Below, piece after piece: positions 47,043 to 54,535 of a DNA stretch of 64,000 nt. Source of the stretch: a virus; IMG/VR virus record IMGVR_UViG_3300032722_000006, positions 62,001 through 126,000 of that record; one strand, 5' to 3'. The stretch's first letter is position 1. Every line of letters begins with the position of its first letter. A program made the position numbers and the translations under genes. The notes beneath the pieces are model-generated. The model did no database searches. It was not told the origin of the DNA and worked only from the letters and a program-made list of their open reading frames with translations.

Positions 47043-47047
47043 TGCTG

Positions 47048-47055
47048 TAAGTATG
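47048..47055 (-). promoter_or_regulatory. class-2 element CATACTTA
   Basis: Five bases (CAGCA) before ATG 47042. Confidence 0.5.
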
Positions 47056-47066
47056 CCCTTCTTTGG

Positions 47067-47140
47067 AAGCGGAGGTCGGATTTGAACCGACGACTTCGAG
47101 GTTATGGGCCTCGCGAGCTACCTGGCTGCTCTACTCCGCA
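47067..47140 (-). tRNA. initiator-like tRNA-fMet(CAT)
   Basis: D-arm GAGCAGCCAGGTAGCTC is the bacterial initiator type, 1-72 is an unpaired T-T, and the loop is CCCATAA. The anticodon stem CGAGG/CCTCG lacks the three consecutive G-C pairs of normal initiators. Confidence 0.8.
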
Positions 47141-47141
47141 G

Positions 47142-47214
47142 TGAATCCAGAGGGAGTTGAACCCTCAACCCTCGGGGTAAAAGCCCGCTGCGCTGCCAAT
47201 TGCGCCATGGATTC
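47142..47214 (-). tRNA. tRNA-Lys(TTT)
   Basis: Loop CTTTTAC, acceptor GAATCCA/TGGATTC. The HNH stop codon ends 2 bases before its 5' end. Confidence 0.9.
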
Positions 47215-47215
47215 A

Positions 47216-47593
47216 TTATCGATATTTGCCGGCATATTTCTTCATAGTCTTAGCGCGTTTACTGTTCACCACTTTACCGATATTGCGACCACGATATGTT
47301 GATGTTTGCGCATGGCAATTTGGACAGATGAGTCTGAGATTTTCTTTTGCTTGGTTCTCAGGATTCCCATCAATGTGATCAATTTCGATTGGGATGGGTC
47401 TATTCAACCAAATTGACGTGTTACACACTTCACATTTGTGTCCTCTTTCTTCAAGAAGACATCTTTTCTTAATACGGATGTCGTCTGTTCCTTCGAACGT
47501 CTTGCGATATTTCTCAGGAAAGTGTGCTCGTCGATGACCACCCAACGCCCCGGGAGTTTCAAACTCCTGTAAACATGTCTTACACACATACAT
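47216..47593 (-). CDS. C2H2 zinc finger-HNH homing endonuclease
   Basis: A 125-residue protein: residues 2-25 form a C2H2 finger (CKTCLQEFETPGALGGHRRAH), followed by KCEVCNTS, the HNH core EIDHIDGNPENQAKENLRLICPNCHA and a basic tail. It stops immediately before tRNA-Lys(TTT). TACTAT ends 5 bases before the ATG. Same CPNCH signature as the other tRNA-linked HNH genes. Confidence 0.8.
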   Translation of the reverse strand: MYVCKTCLQEFETPGALGGHRRAHFPEKYRKTFEGTDDIRIKKRCLLEERGHKCEVCNTSIWLNRPIPIEIDHIDGNPENQAKENLRLICPNCHAQTSTYRGRNIGKVVNSKRAKTMKKYAGKYR

Positions 47594-47598
47594 GCTAG

Positions 47599-47604
47599 AT
47601 AGTA
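47599..47604 (-). promoter_or_regulatory. leaderless -10 (TACTAT)
   Basis: Five bases before ATG 47593. Confidence 0.4.
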
Positions 47605-47616
47605 CCCCACCCGTTG

Positions 47617-47686
47617 AGCCCAAGGTTGGAGTTGAACCAGCGACCTCCCAGTGGATACCGGGCGCTCTGCACTGAGCTACGTGGGC
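47617..47686 (-). tRNA. degenerate tRNA, anticodon unclear
   Basis: Acceptor GCCCACG/CTTGGGC has one mismatch and the anticodon stem CCCGG/CTGGG would enclose only 6 bases (TATCCA). Confidence 0.4.
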
Positions 47687-47688
47687 AG

Positions 47689-47762
47689 TTGCAAAGGAAG
47701 GGCTTTAACCTCCGACCTCCGGGCCATTACGCCCGGCGCTCTCTCTCCTGAGCTACTTCGCA
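47689..47762 (-). tRNA. degenerate tRNA, anticodon unclear
   Basis: Acceptor TGCGAAG/CTTTGCA and D-arm are good; the anticodon arm collapses to CCGGGC-GTAATG-GCCCGG and the T-loop is TTAAAGC. Confidence 0.4.
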
Positions 47763-47763
47763 G

Positions 47764-47836
47764 TGGGAAGGGAACGGATTGAACGTCCGACCTGCGGGCT
47801 AAATGCCCGCTGCTCTTTCTCCTGAGCTACCTCCCC
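47764..47836 (-). tRNA. degenerate tRNA, possibly Lys(TTT)
   Basis: All arms pair (acceptor GGGGAGG/CCTTCCC, stem GCGGG/CCCGC) but the loop CATTTAG has A33 before TTT. Confidence 0.45.
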
Positions 47837-47914
47837 ATAATCATCGATGATTTCACCTCCGCCGGCAGCTTCAAAGGCTGACAGTGTCGCTTGCGCTGGT
47901 TACTTGATCGACTG

Positions 47915-47989
47915 TGCCTCCGGTGGGATTCGAACCCGCAACTTTCGGTGTAAGAGACCGCTACTCTAATCCAGTTGAGTTACGAAGGC
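47915..47989 (-). tRNA. tRNA-Lys(CTT)
   Basis: Loop CTCTTAC, acceptor GCCTTCG/CGGAGGC. Confidence 0.9.
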
Positions 47990-48124
47990 ATTGCGAGCGT
48001 TTTTGTCGTGGGGCGCTCGCCCACGGGTGAATTCCGCTGTGAGTTTGTTGGGTTCACCATTCCCGGTGCTCACATGCTAATGACGCTGGATGGGCCCGCG
48101 ATTGCAGACACTACCAACGTCGGC

Positions 48125-48195
48125 TGCTCATATGGGAATCGAACCCATCGTCTTCCGCTTAACAGGCGGCCGCTGCACCAAGCCAGCTAATGAGC
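48125..48195 (-). tRNA. tRNA-Asn(GTT), copy 1
   Basis: Loop CTGTTAA, acceptor GCTCATT/TATGAGC. Confidence 0.82.
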
Positions 48196-48273
48196 AATGA
48201 AAGTTTTTGGCGGGACCTCAGATCAAACGCTCAGATGAATACCACCCATGTTGCGATTCATCCTCAGTCCCTG

Positions 48274-48346
48274 CTGGCACAGTAGGTTTCGAACCTACAT
48301 CCTCTCGGTTAACAGCCGAGCGCACTGCCAATTGTGCTACATGCCA
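48274..48346 (-). tRNA. tRNA-Asn(GTT), copy 2
   Basis: Loop CTGTTAA on CTCGG/CCGAG, acceptor TGGCATG/TGTGCCA, G73 as expected for Asn. Confidence 0.9.
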
Positions 48347-48375
48347 ATGAGCCGATACGCTTTCTTGTATCGGTG

Positions 48376-48444
48376 CCCCCGGGGATGGGTTCGGGCCATC
48401 GTCTCCGCCACAAAGAGGCGGGCTCTGCACTGAGCTACCCAGGG
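48376..48444 (-). tRNA. atypical tRNA, possibly Lys(TTT)
   Basis: Stem CCGCC/GGCGG, loop TCTTTGT (C33, G37), T-loop CCCGAAC, acceptor CCCTGGG/CCCGGGG. Confidence 0.5.
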
Positions 48445-48449
48445 ATATC

Positions 48450-48472
48450 GGAACGCAAGTTGTCAATGAACG
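48450..48472. repeat. 23-bp repeat, copy 2
   Basis: Identical to 28327-28349; here 5 bases upstream of a tRNA and followed (on +) by the hairpin GAAGG-ACTAT-GCCTTC. The first 14 bases also occur inverted at 45118-45131. Confidence 0.7.
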
Positions 48473-48495
48473 TGAAGGACTATGCCTTCGCGGTG

Positions 48496-48572
48496 CAGGG
48501 GGCCGGATTCGAACCGACACAGTACTAAACGGGTGGTTTACAGCCACTTGAGCTCGCCGATGCTCAGCCCCT
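48496..48572 (-). tRNA. tRNA-Tyr(GTA)
   Basis: Loop CTGTAAA on GTGG/CCAC with a longer variable region, acceptor AGGGGCT/GCCCCCT. Confidence 0.82.
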
Positions 48573-48589
48573 ACATGTGTGTTTAAACG

Positions 48590-48621
48590 AAAAAACCGAG
48601 AGAAGATCCTTTCTTCCTCGG
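48590..48621 (-). terminator. rho-independent terminator
   Basis: CCGAGGAAGA pairs with TCTTCTCTCGG (interrupted stem) followed by TTTTTT on the minus strand, between tRNA-Ile and tRNA-Tyr; the only classical terminator with a U-run found here. Confidence 0.65.
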
Positions 48622-48685
48622 CGTCGAATTGGCTTCTATTCCCAACTCATTCGCTCCGGAAGCTCGGAGCGAGAGTGCGCTCCGT

Positions 48686-48757
48686 TCACGTATCCGTATT
48701 TGCGGCGGCATACTGCCACTGCTTTTGCTGATCCTTGTTATATGTTGAAGTTTTCAT
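48686..48757 (-). CDS. possible 23-residue peptide
   Basis: MKTSTYNKDQQKQWQYAAAN and a stop, between tRNA-Ile and the terminator at 48590. No ribosome site; may instead be part of a short untranslated RNA. Included because the interval 48573-48831 holds nothing else. Confidence 0.2.
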   Translation of the reverse strand: MKTSTYNKDQQKQWQYAAANTDT

Positions 48758-48831
48758 GACCGTGTGGTGCGTGTTGCTTACTAGTACTCTATCCAAGACC
48801 TGTGCTTTGTTTCACAGTTTTTTCAATTTTG

Positions 48832-48905
48832 TCGGTACGAGTGGAATTGAACCACCGACCTCCTGCTTATCAGGCAGGCGCTCTAGACCCCTGAGCTACG
48901 TACCG
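48832..48905 (-). tRNA. tRNA-Ile(GAT)
   Basis: Loop CTGATAA on CCTGC/GCAGG, acceptor CGGTACG/CGTACCG. First tRNA of the second array. Confidence 0.92.
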
Positions 48906-48920
48906 CTGCACTAACAAGAG

Positions 48921-48928
48921 TAACTATA
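48921..48928 (-). promoter_or_regulatory. class-2 element TATAGTTA before tRNA array
   Basis: Fifteen bases upstream of tRNA-Ile; would start transcription of the second tRNA array. Only two bases differ from the T4 late box TATAAATA. Confidence 0.45.
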
Positions 48929-49013
48929 CTGCTGTAGCCCACTCACGTACACTTTTGTTTTGCACTGTGACGTTGGTGGTTCGCGTGTATGTTACATAGT
49001 GATCAGACAACCG

Positions 49014-50288
49014 ATGAATGCGCCCGCGATCCACGTGCACACCGTGTCAGACCGTTCGACCGTCAAGTACGTACAGTTCATGTGGGATACGATGCGTAAC
49101 CTGGCGACTCGCCCTGACGATCTTAGGTTGACTGTGCATTGCCTAGGAAACATCGTCAACGCGTTCGGTGAACTGAAGAACGGACGCTGCGTCATCGTCA
49201 ACATCAACAAGGACAATGAAACAGGATCGAACGCGCATGCCGCCGGCGTTGCTGACGCGATCAGGCAAACAAACGACGGCGCGATTCACATCATAGCCGA
49301 CTCTGACACCGTCGTTGTCGTGAAAGGTTGGGACGACTACGTCAGGTGTAAGCTCATCGATGAAAAGATCGGGATTGTCGGCGTGACGTATGAGGACGTC
49401 GGCGGCTTCAGCTCGGGCGACAAGAGAACGCAAACGTACAAAGGCATACCGAACGTCGTCTGGTGCGCACTATCGCCTAGGCACAGTTGGTCAGGATTGT
49501 CCGTGATGCCTGCGAAGCACAAGACTTTCCAGATCAGCAATGATCGTATGTCAAAGATCTACAACCTACCAATCGGGTACGACCTGTTGCGCGATGTTGC
49601 ATGGCAGATCCCGCAGTACCTTGCCGACAACAACATCACGTACGTCGGCTGGAAACACCTGAAGGGATCACGCGGTGGGAAGGTCCTTGCGAAGGACATC
49701 AGCGATTACAGTGAAGAATTTCATGTCGATGATGGAATCCCGTTCGTCGTCCACCAGCGCGGAAGCCTCAGGAACGGCTACCGTGACAATGGAGTCTCCA
49801 AGAACTTTTACGATCGCGTGGATGCGCACCTGAACGTTGAAAGTGCTGCGCCACCGAGATGGACGTGGAATGGAATGTACGAGGTCGTCACGCCATCGCC
49901 TGCGATTGTGTCGGTCGATCCGATCATACCTGACGATCCCACTGCGTCGTCGGGGGACGGTGGCAATTGCCCAGCGGGCGAATGGATCAAGGCAACATTT
50001 GATGGGACTATCGTGTGGCCCAAGCAAAGGACGCCGGCCCCTAAGACGCTTGACGTCAAGTTCTTACCCGATCATGGGATCAAGAGCCTGAGGCTCGAAG
50101 GGACGACGAAAGATCTGTTCGTTGCAGTCCCTCCGCTGAACGGGTACGCTCACGCGATGACGATCAGGAACATGACAGCGGGCGTCGTGACTGTCAAAAC
50201 GTCAGAAGGCGATCGCACCGTCGCAGTGCCCAAGGACGCGTGTTGGATGTTGCTCGTTGATATTGACGGCGTCGTGCACGTTACGTAG
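49014..50288 (+). CDS. GT-A-type glycosyltransferase with C-terminal beta domain
   Basis: A 424-residue protein. Residues 1-290 form a nucleotide-sugar fold with the metal site IIADSDTVVVV near residue 100 and GWDDYVRCKLI; the last 100 residues (LDVKFLPDHGIKSLRLEGTT, VVTVKTSEGDRTVAVP) look like a beta-sandwich substrate- or surface-binding domain. Start 49014 because the longer frame upstream has no ribosome site. Transcribed away from the second tRNA array. Confidence 0.7.
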   Translation: MNAPAIHVHTVSDRSTVKYVQFMWDTMRNLATRPDDLRLTVHCLGNIVNAFGELKNGRCVIVNINKDNETGSNAHAAGVADAIRQTNDGAIHIIADSDTVVVVKGWDDYVRCKLIDEKIGIVGVTYEDVGGFSSGDKRTQTYKGIPNVVWCALSPRHSWSGLSVMPAKHKTFQISNDRMSKIYNLPIGYDLLRDVAWQIPQYLADNNITYVGWKHLKGSRGGKVLAKDISDYSEEFHVDDGIPFVVHQRGSLRNGYRDNGVSKNFYDRVDAHLNVESAAPPRWTWNGMYEVVTPSPAIVSVDPIIPDDPTASSGDGGNCPAGEWIKATFDGTIVWPKQRTPAPKTLDVKFLPDHGIKSLRLEGTTKDLFVAVPPLNGYAHAMTIRNMTAGVVTVKTSEGDRTVAVPKDACWMLLVDIDGVVHVT

Positions 50289-50640
50289 ACCTCGGACATC
50301 TCCGCATGACGATGAACGCTCCGATCGCAGCGATGAGTATGAGCGCCTGCTCGACGTACGTCACCTGCCTGTTCGATGGGATGAACCCGAAGACGTAACG
50401 AGCGAACTTGACTGTAAACCACTCGTTGTCCCACGTCCCACCGGCCCACCTCGCCATGCGTGTCAGGATGCACTCTCCCAGGATGTAGTGTGACACGCGG
50501 TTGACGACGATGAACGACACGACGTAGATCGCAGACCATGTCGAGAGAACGCGCCACCTGTGCCAGAACATGAACGGGAAGGACGCGACCCATGCGACCA
50601 TCAGCAACGCGTGGATGAACTCAATGATCGTCGTCATCAT
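50281..50640 (-). CDS. membrane protein
   Basis: A 119-residue protein with three or four helices (TIIEFIHALLMVAWVASFPF, WSAIYVVSFIVVNRVSHYIL, ALILIAAIGAFIVM) and a conserved-looking GECILTRMARW loop similar to DUF2784-type proteins. Its start overlaps the end of the upstream gene by 20 bases. Confidence 0.6.
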   Translation of the reverse strand: MMTTIIEFIHALLMVAWVASFPFMFWHRWRVLSTWSAIYVVSFIVVNRVSHYILGECILTRMARWAGGTWDNEWFTVKFARYVFGFIPSNRQVTYVEQALILIAAIGAFIVMRRCPRST

Positions 50641-50935
50641 CGAGTACAATGTGAAACAGGTCGACATGTTGATGCGTGCCGAACGTAGTAGTGGCGTCCT
50701 TCGCAGTCCACATCACGTGTACGGTTGATTTCTTCACGTCTGTACCCGGCATGAACATCTCGAACCTCTCTTCCACGCCTATGACGATGCCGATGCGTCC
50801 ACTTCTACGAACGGAGAAGTTCCTCAATTCAACGAGGTCACCAGGCGCAAAGTTCTCGTCCCATTCCTTGCTGATGCGTATGATCTGCTTTTGCGTGAGA
50901 ACAGGCTCGACGGTTGATCCGGACTTGAACATCAT
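50621..50935 (-). CDS. hypothetical beta-barrel-like protein
   Basis: A 104-residue protein; FAPGDLVELRNFSVRRSGRI and GIVIGVEERFEMFMPG suggest a KOW/SH3-like barrel, with an acidic tail DDDDDH. TGATG overlap with the upstream gene. Confidence 0.6.
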   Translation of the reverse strand: MMFKSGSTVEPVLTQKQIIRISKEWDENFAPGDLVELRNFSVRRSGRIGIVIGVEERFEMFMPGTDVKKSTVHVMWTAKDATTTFGTHQHVDLFHIVLDDDDDH

Positions 50936-51267
50936 TTCCCGACGCTACGCAGGGCCCTTGCGATCGCTCTGCACTCCGCCATCTTTGAGTACCACATATC
51001 ATCGAGCTTCTTCGTCAGTAGATGAAAGATTGATTCATCAGCGTTATCACCCCAAGCACACCAGTACCCTTCAAGAGAGCCGCAATTAACGAGGTAGGAT
51101 ACCCCACGAGCATTTTTGCAGCACTCTCCTCGGTCAGGGTGTGCCTCGCAGGAGCCTTCTACCTTACAACTGGAAACAAGCGTGTCATTCCTCGACCAGG
51201 CGCAGTCGATCTCCGTGAGCAACGTCGCGATCCTGTCAACGTAGTTCGCAGGAGGCAGTTCGTTCAT
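50932..51267 (-). CDS. Cys-rich hypothetical protein
   Basis: A 111-residue protein with seven Cys (SCKVEGSC, RGECCKNA, NCGSLEGYWCAW) in the middle, possibly a metal or Fe-S site, and helical ends. TACTGT ends 6 bases before the ATG. Confidence 0.6.
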   Translation of the reverse strand: MNELPPANYVDRIATLLTEIDCAWSRNDTLVSSCKVEGSCEAHPDRGECCKNARGVSYLVNCGSLEGYWCAWGDNADESIFHLLTKKLDDMWYSKMAECRAIARALRSVGK

Positions 51268-51273
51268 GGTCGT

Positions 51274-51279
51274 ACAGTA
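51274..51279 (-). promoter_or_regulatory. leaderless extended -10 (TACTGT)
   Basis: TG-G-TACTGT, 6 bases before ATG 51267. Confidence 0.5.
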
Positions 51280-51282
51280 CCA

Positions 51283-51684
51283 TCAGCGTGCCTGGACTTG
51301 CACCTCTCGCCAACGTGTCGACCGCTTCTCCTGAAGTGCACGTATCACTTCGTCCGCGCGACCGCCCTTCCCAGCGTGACGATCATGGCGGATGCCCTTT
51401 TCATTGTTGCACCTGCTGCAAGCCAGCGCAAGATTGTGAGGATCGGTGGGATCACCTCCGTCGCATAACGGTGCGATGTGCTCGATCGTTGACTCTGTTG
51501 AACCTTGCATCGTCACGTAGAGATGTGTCTCACAGTGGATACAGCGTCCCATCCAACCAATCTGACTTCTTAGAGACAGACGATGTGCAAACTCTTCTTG
51601 CGTCGGACGTCCGACGACGGGAGAGAATGTGTTGTCAGTGGCGACGATCGACAGGACTACCTCAGCTCTCTTGTTTTTGTTCAT
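51283..51684 (-). CDS. HNH endonuclease
   Basis: A 133-residue protein with CIHCETHLYV, the HNH core TIEHIAPLCDGGDPTDPHNLALACSRCN and a basic tail. Start 51684 overlaps the end of the GIY-YIG gene by 23 bases. Likely a free-standing homing or packaging-type HNH nuclease; homing is favoured by its nuclease neighbour. Confidence 0.75.
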   Translation of the reverse strand: MNKNKRAEVVLSIVATDNTFSPVVGRPTQEEFAHRLSLRSQIGWMGRCIHCETHLYVTMQGSTESTIEHIAPLCDGGDPTDPHNLALACSRCNNEKGIRHDRHAGKGGRADEVIRALQEKRSTRWREVQVQAR

Positions 51685-52315
51685 ACTTAATTTCACCGTT
51701 GATAACAACACGCTTACAACCTTTATTACCGGGAGAACGACCCTTACTAGCGAGCGATATCTTTGACCGTGTGACATCACTCATTCGTTTTCCCCTGTGA
51801 GAAAGGGACATTTTCATCTTTGTTTCATCTGATAATGGGTGTGCATCAAATGTAGCCTTGACCGCAGCTGACAATTTTGCTTTGTGTGTATCAGATTTTG
51901 CCTTTCCTTTGAAAGAGGCAGACATTCTTGCACGAGTTTCTATTGATAGATGACATCCTGCAGTGCCTTCGCCACCATGAGTGAAGTTACACCCGATGTC
52001 GTTGTCATCATCATGTGAATGGTTCGTCGAAAACGTCTTCATCAACGTGATATTCTCAATCTCCCAAGTACATGCCGCTACGTCAGCAGGACATCTTTCG
52101 CCAGAAAGATGTTTATGTTCATTGCACATAAATGATATGCATTCCTCAACACGAAGTCCAAGTCGTTTGACGATTGCATGCCACTTGTGATTACGTTTAT
52201 GTAAACTTCTAGAACGACCTTCAAGTCCCTTACCCACATTGAAGCAGCGAGAAGGTTCTTCAAGAGACCAATGTTTGTAACCATAGAACGTCTTTGCGCT
52301 AGCGCGTTCACTCAT
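51662..52315 (-). CDS. GIY-YIG homing endonuclease with NUMOD3 repeats
   Basis: A 217-residue protein: N-terminal nuclease region with CFNVGKGLEGRSRSLHKRNH (GIY-YIG-type core in derived form) and EIENITLMKTFSTNH, then GGEGTAGCHLS and three NUMOD3-type DNA-binding repeats (SIETRARMSASFKGK, SDTHKAKLSAA, SDETKMKMSLSHRGK). AT-rich relative to neighbours. TAGAAT ends 5 bases before the ATG. Confidence 0.78.
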   Translation of the reverse strand: MSERASAKTFYGYKHWSLEEPSRCFNVGKGLEGRSRSLHKRNHKWHAIVKRLGLRVEECISFMCNEHKHLSGERCPADVAACTWEIENITLMKTFSTNHSHDDDNDIGCNFTHGGEGTAGCHLSIETRARMSASFKGKAKSDTHKAKLSAAVKATFDAHPLSDETKMKMSLSHRGKRMSDVTRSKISLASKGRSPGNKGCKRVVINGEIKYEQKQES

Positions 52316-52320
52316 AATCA

Positions 52321-52326
52321 ATTCTA
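52321..52326 (-). promoter_or_regulatory. leaderless -10 (TAGAAT)
   Basis: TG-TAGAAT, 5 bases before ATG 52315. Confidence 0.45.
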
Positions 52327-52333
52327 CAGTTCG

Positions 52334-53218
52334 TTACAAGGATTGTTCACTTGCATCATCAGAGTTTTCTTCTCCCTCTTCTCCTTCGACGCCCTCGCCT
52401 TCTTCGCCTTCTTCCCCATCGCCCGATCCTACATCACTTGCCGGCGCCTTTGCACTTGGCCCCAACATCGTTGATGTATCGCCTCCACCAGAGAGTTGCC
52501 AAATTTCGGGCGCTCTGCGAGATGCATTTCCTTCCTCACCGTTTACCGCAGGATGCGACGTTGAATCCCTGCGATCGGGTGGGTGAAAGCCCAAGCGTGA
52601 CGCAGGATCCTCAGTGCGGAACGGATCGCCTGCCGTCCCCTTCTGTTGCCCGGGCGACTTGTACCACGTAGCGGACAAGTCGTCAGTGCCCGTGTGATCC
52701 TTGACAGGGTCATAATTCGTGTAGAAACCCTTCGGGTCCTTCGTGGGATCCACCATGCCCGCTCCGGCAGGGTATTCCTGAAGCATGTATCGTTTGATCT
52801 CACGGTTGAGCATCGTTGCTTCCTGGACGTCCTTCATCACCTCGTTGTCAGGCGGGTCGCCCAGAGACAATTTTTCATCGTCACCACGCAAGTGGGCGGA
52901 GATCCTGAAGTCATCGCTGTCTGGGTCATTGCGATCCTTCTCTCCATTGCCGAGGTTATCGCCTATGTTGAAGCCGTCAGTCTCACCGAGAGGTTCTCCC
53001 AACCTGGACGCTTCGTCGTCATCGAGGGGCTCTCCCTCGGTCGGATTCCACCTACCGGGAACCCATGCCTCTTCATCGATCGCAGCACTGTCCGGTAACT
53101 CTGATGGAAGATGACCCGGAGTCTGTGCATCATCGTCGCTGCGCGCTGAACTGCTGTTTGCACGAGCAACAAGTTCCTCATTGATGAGCCTGCGTAGGTC
53201 GCCTAGTCTGATCTTCAC
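52334..53218 (-). CDS. tagged acidic low-complexity protein
   Basis: A 294-residue protein starting (GTG) MKIRLGDLRRLINEELVARA, then largely disordered and acidic, with a Glu/Gly tract near the end (GEEGEEGEGVEGEEGEE). This composition recalls scaffold or internal head proteins of large myoviruses, consistent with a capsid-targeting tag. Class-2 AATAGTTA lies 5 bases before the GTG. Confidence 0.65.
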   Translation of the reverse strand: MKIRLGDLRRLINEELVARANSSSARSDDDAQTPGHLPSELPDSAAIDEEAWVPGRWNPTEGEPLDDDEASRLGEPLGETDGFNIGDNLGNGEKDRNDPDSDDFRISAHLRGDDEKLSLGDPPDNEVMKDVQEATMLNREIKRYMLQEYPAGAGMVDPTKDPKGFYTNYDPVKDHTGTDDLSATWYKSPGQQKGTAGDPFRTEDPASRLGFHPPDRRDSTSHPAVNGEEGNASRRAPEIWQLSGGGDTSTMLGPSAKAPASDVGSGDGEEGEEGEGVEGEEGEENSDDASEQSL

Positions 53219-53223
53219 GTGAG

Positions 53224-53231
53224 TAACTATT
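53224..53231 (-). promoter_or_regulatory. class-2 element AATAGTTA
   Basis: Five bases (CTCAC) before GTG 53218. Confidence 0.5.
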
Positions 53232-54535
53232 CACTTCCTTGGATCTGCGTTGAACACGTCGATGATGCGCATCGCAACCTTGTCCCACGTGTTCTCTGAA
53301 ATGTACTCGAGTTGACGGTCAACCTGAACTTTGCGCGCACATGGATTCGAGAACATGCAGTCAAGATTGTTCGCAATTTCCTCAGGCGTGTCAGCCTTGA
53401 TCGTTGGAACATCAGAGAAGTGATTTGCGCTCGAAGTGATGACTGGTAACGCCTTCGACATCGCGTAACGTGCAGCACCGGACGCACCGAACACCTCGTG
53501 TTCATGGTGAGTGACGTATGGAAACACGATCGCCTGGTTCGTTCTCATGTATGAGTCAAGCGCAGTGTCAGACTGATAGCCGCGAATGATCGCCACGTTG
53601 TTTGACATGTCGAGCTCGTTGACCAACCTCATAAGCTCATCGTAGTACACCTGGTGATCGACAGCATTGAACGGTGACTCGCTGAATAGGGCCGTGAAGA
53701 AGACATCACTGTATTTTTCGTGCAGCACATGTGCGGCTCGAATCGCCGTCTCCCAACCCTTGTACCTGAAACCGAACCCTGCTTGCATGAACGTGTGCTC
53801 GCTCTTGTAGAAGTTCCACAGGCGCTCAGTTTCAGTGACTGGCATGCAACCGTGCGGGATGACGTGGATCGGCGCTGTGATCCCTTTTTCATCCTGCAAC
53901 ACCTTCCTCGCGCCGTCGAGGTGAACTATGATCTCAGGCATCGCTGCCTCGACAATCGTCTTGTCACGATGATGAAAGACTGAATGCATAGTCACGATGA
54001 CACGATAGTCGCTGAGCTGGCTCATGAACGACAACCATGCCGCAGCATTGCTCCACAGGCCAAATTCGTGTTGGATCCACACGATATCGGGGTCGTACGA
54101 CTTGATCTCGCCGATCAACTCTCCCAGAGGTTGTCCTCTGTTCCAGCACGACATGACCTTGTCGGGCGGCACGGCAAGGTTTCCTATGACGTTGATCGGG
54201 CCGGTCGGACAGTCATTTCTCTCGATGAACAGTTTGAAATCGCCGACGTGCTTAGCGACCTCGGGCCACAGGTTCTCACTGTACGTCGCGATGCCGCATC
54301 GCATCTTCCAATTGCCGACGAACGCTACTTTGAGTGTGGATGCTTTGCCGCCGTACCGTCGCTTCAATCTCCCGTTGACAACGCGAAAATCTGTGAAGAC
54401 GCTTGCCTTGGAAAACTCACAACCATCAGTCGGGACGTTCAGAACCTCAATTCCTGGGTCATCGCTGACAATCGGCGAGCTTGATACGACGTAGATGCTT
54501 CCGCTACGGATCCCTGCGTACAGATTCTTCGACAC
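53231..54535 (-). CDS. GT-B glycosyltransferase (family 4-like)
   Basis: A 434-residue protein: N-terminal Rossmann half with VAFVGNWKMRCGIATYS and DIVWIQHEFGLWSN, linker HVIPHGC, C-terminal donor-binding half with FGFRYKGWETAIRAA, VAIIRGYQSD and the acceptor HEHEVFGASGAARYAMS, the E-x7-E region. Start GTG 54535 behind AGGAGATCCC, overlapping the pyruvyltransferase gene by 32 bases. Confidence 0.8.
   Translation of the reverse strand: MSKNLYAGIRSGSIYVVSSSPIVSDDPGIEVLNVPTDGCEFSKASVFTDFRVVNGRLKRRYGGKASTLKVAFVGNWKMRCGIATYSENLWPEVAKHVGDFKLFIERNDCPTGPINVIGNLAVPPDKVMSCWNRGQPLGELIGEIKSYDPDIVWIQHEFGLWSNAAAWLSFMSQLSDYRVIVTMHSVFHHRDKTIVEAAMPEIIVHLDGARKVLQDEKGITAPIHVIPHGCMPVTETERLWNFYKSEHTFMQAGFGFRYKGWETAIRAAHVLHEKYSDVFFTALFSESPFNAVDHQVYYDELMRLVNELDMSNNVAIIRGYQSDTALDSYMRTNQAIVFPYVTHHEHEVFGASGAARYAMSKALPVITSSANHFSDVPTIKADTPEEIANNLDCMFSNPCARKVQVDRQLEYISENTWDKVAMRIIDVFNADPRK

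Noticed and set aside
48686-48757. tmRNA
   Set aside because: A short reading frame ends in the interval, but no Ala-type acceptor with G-U pair or tag ending in AA is found.
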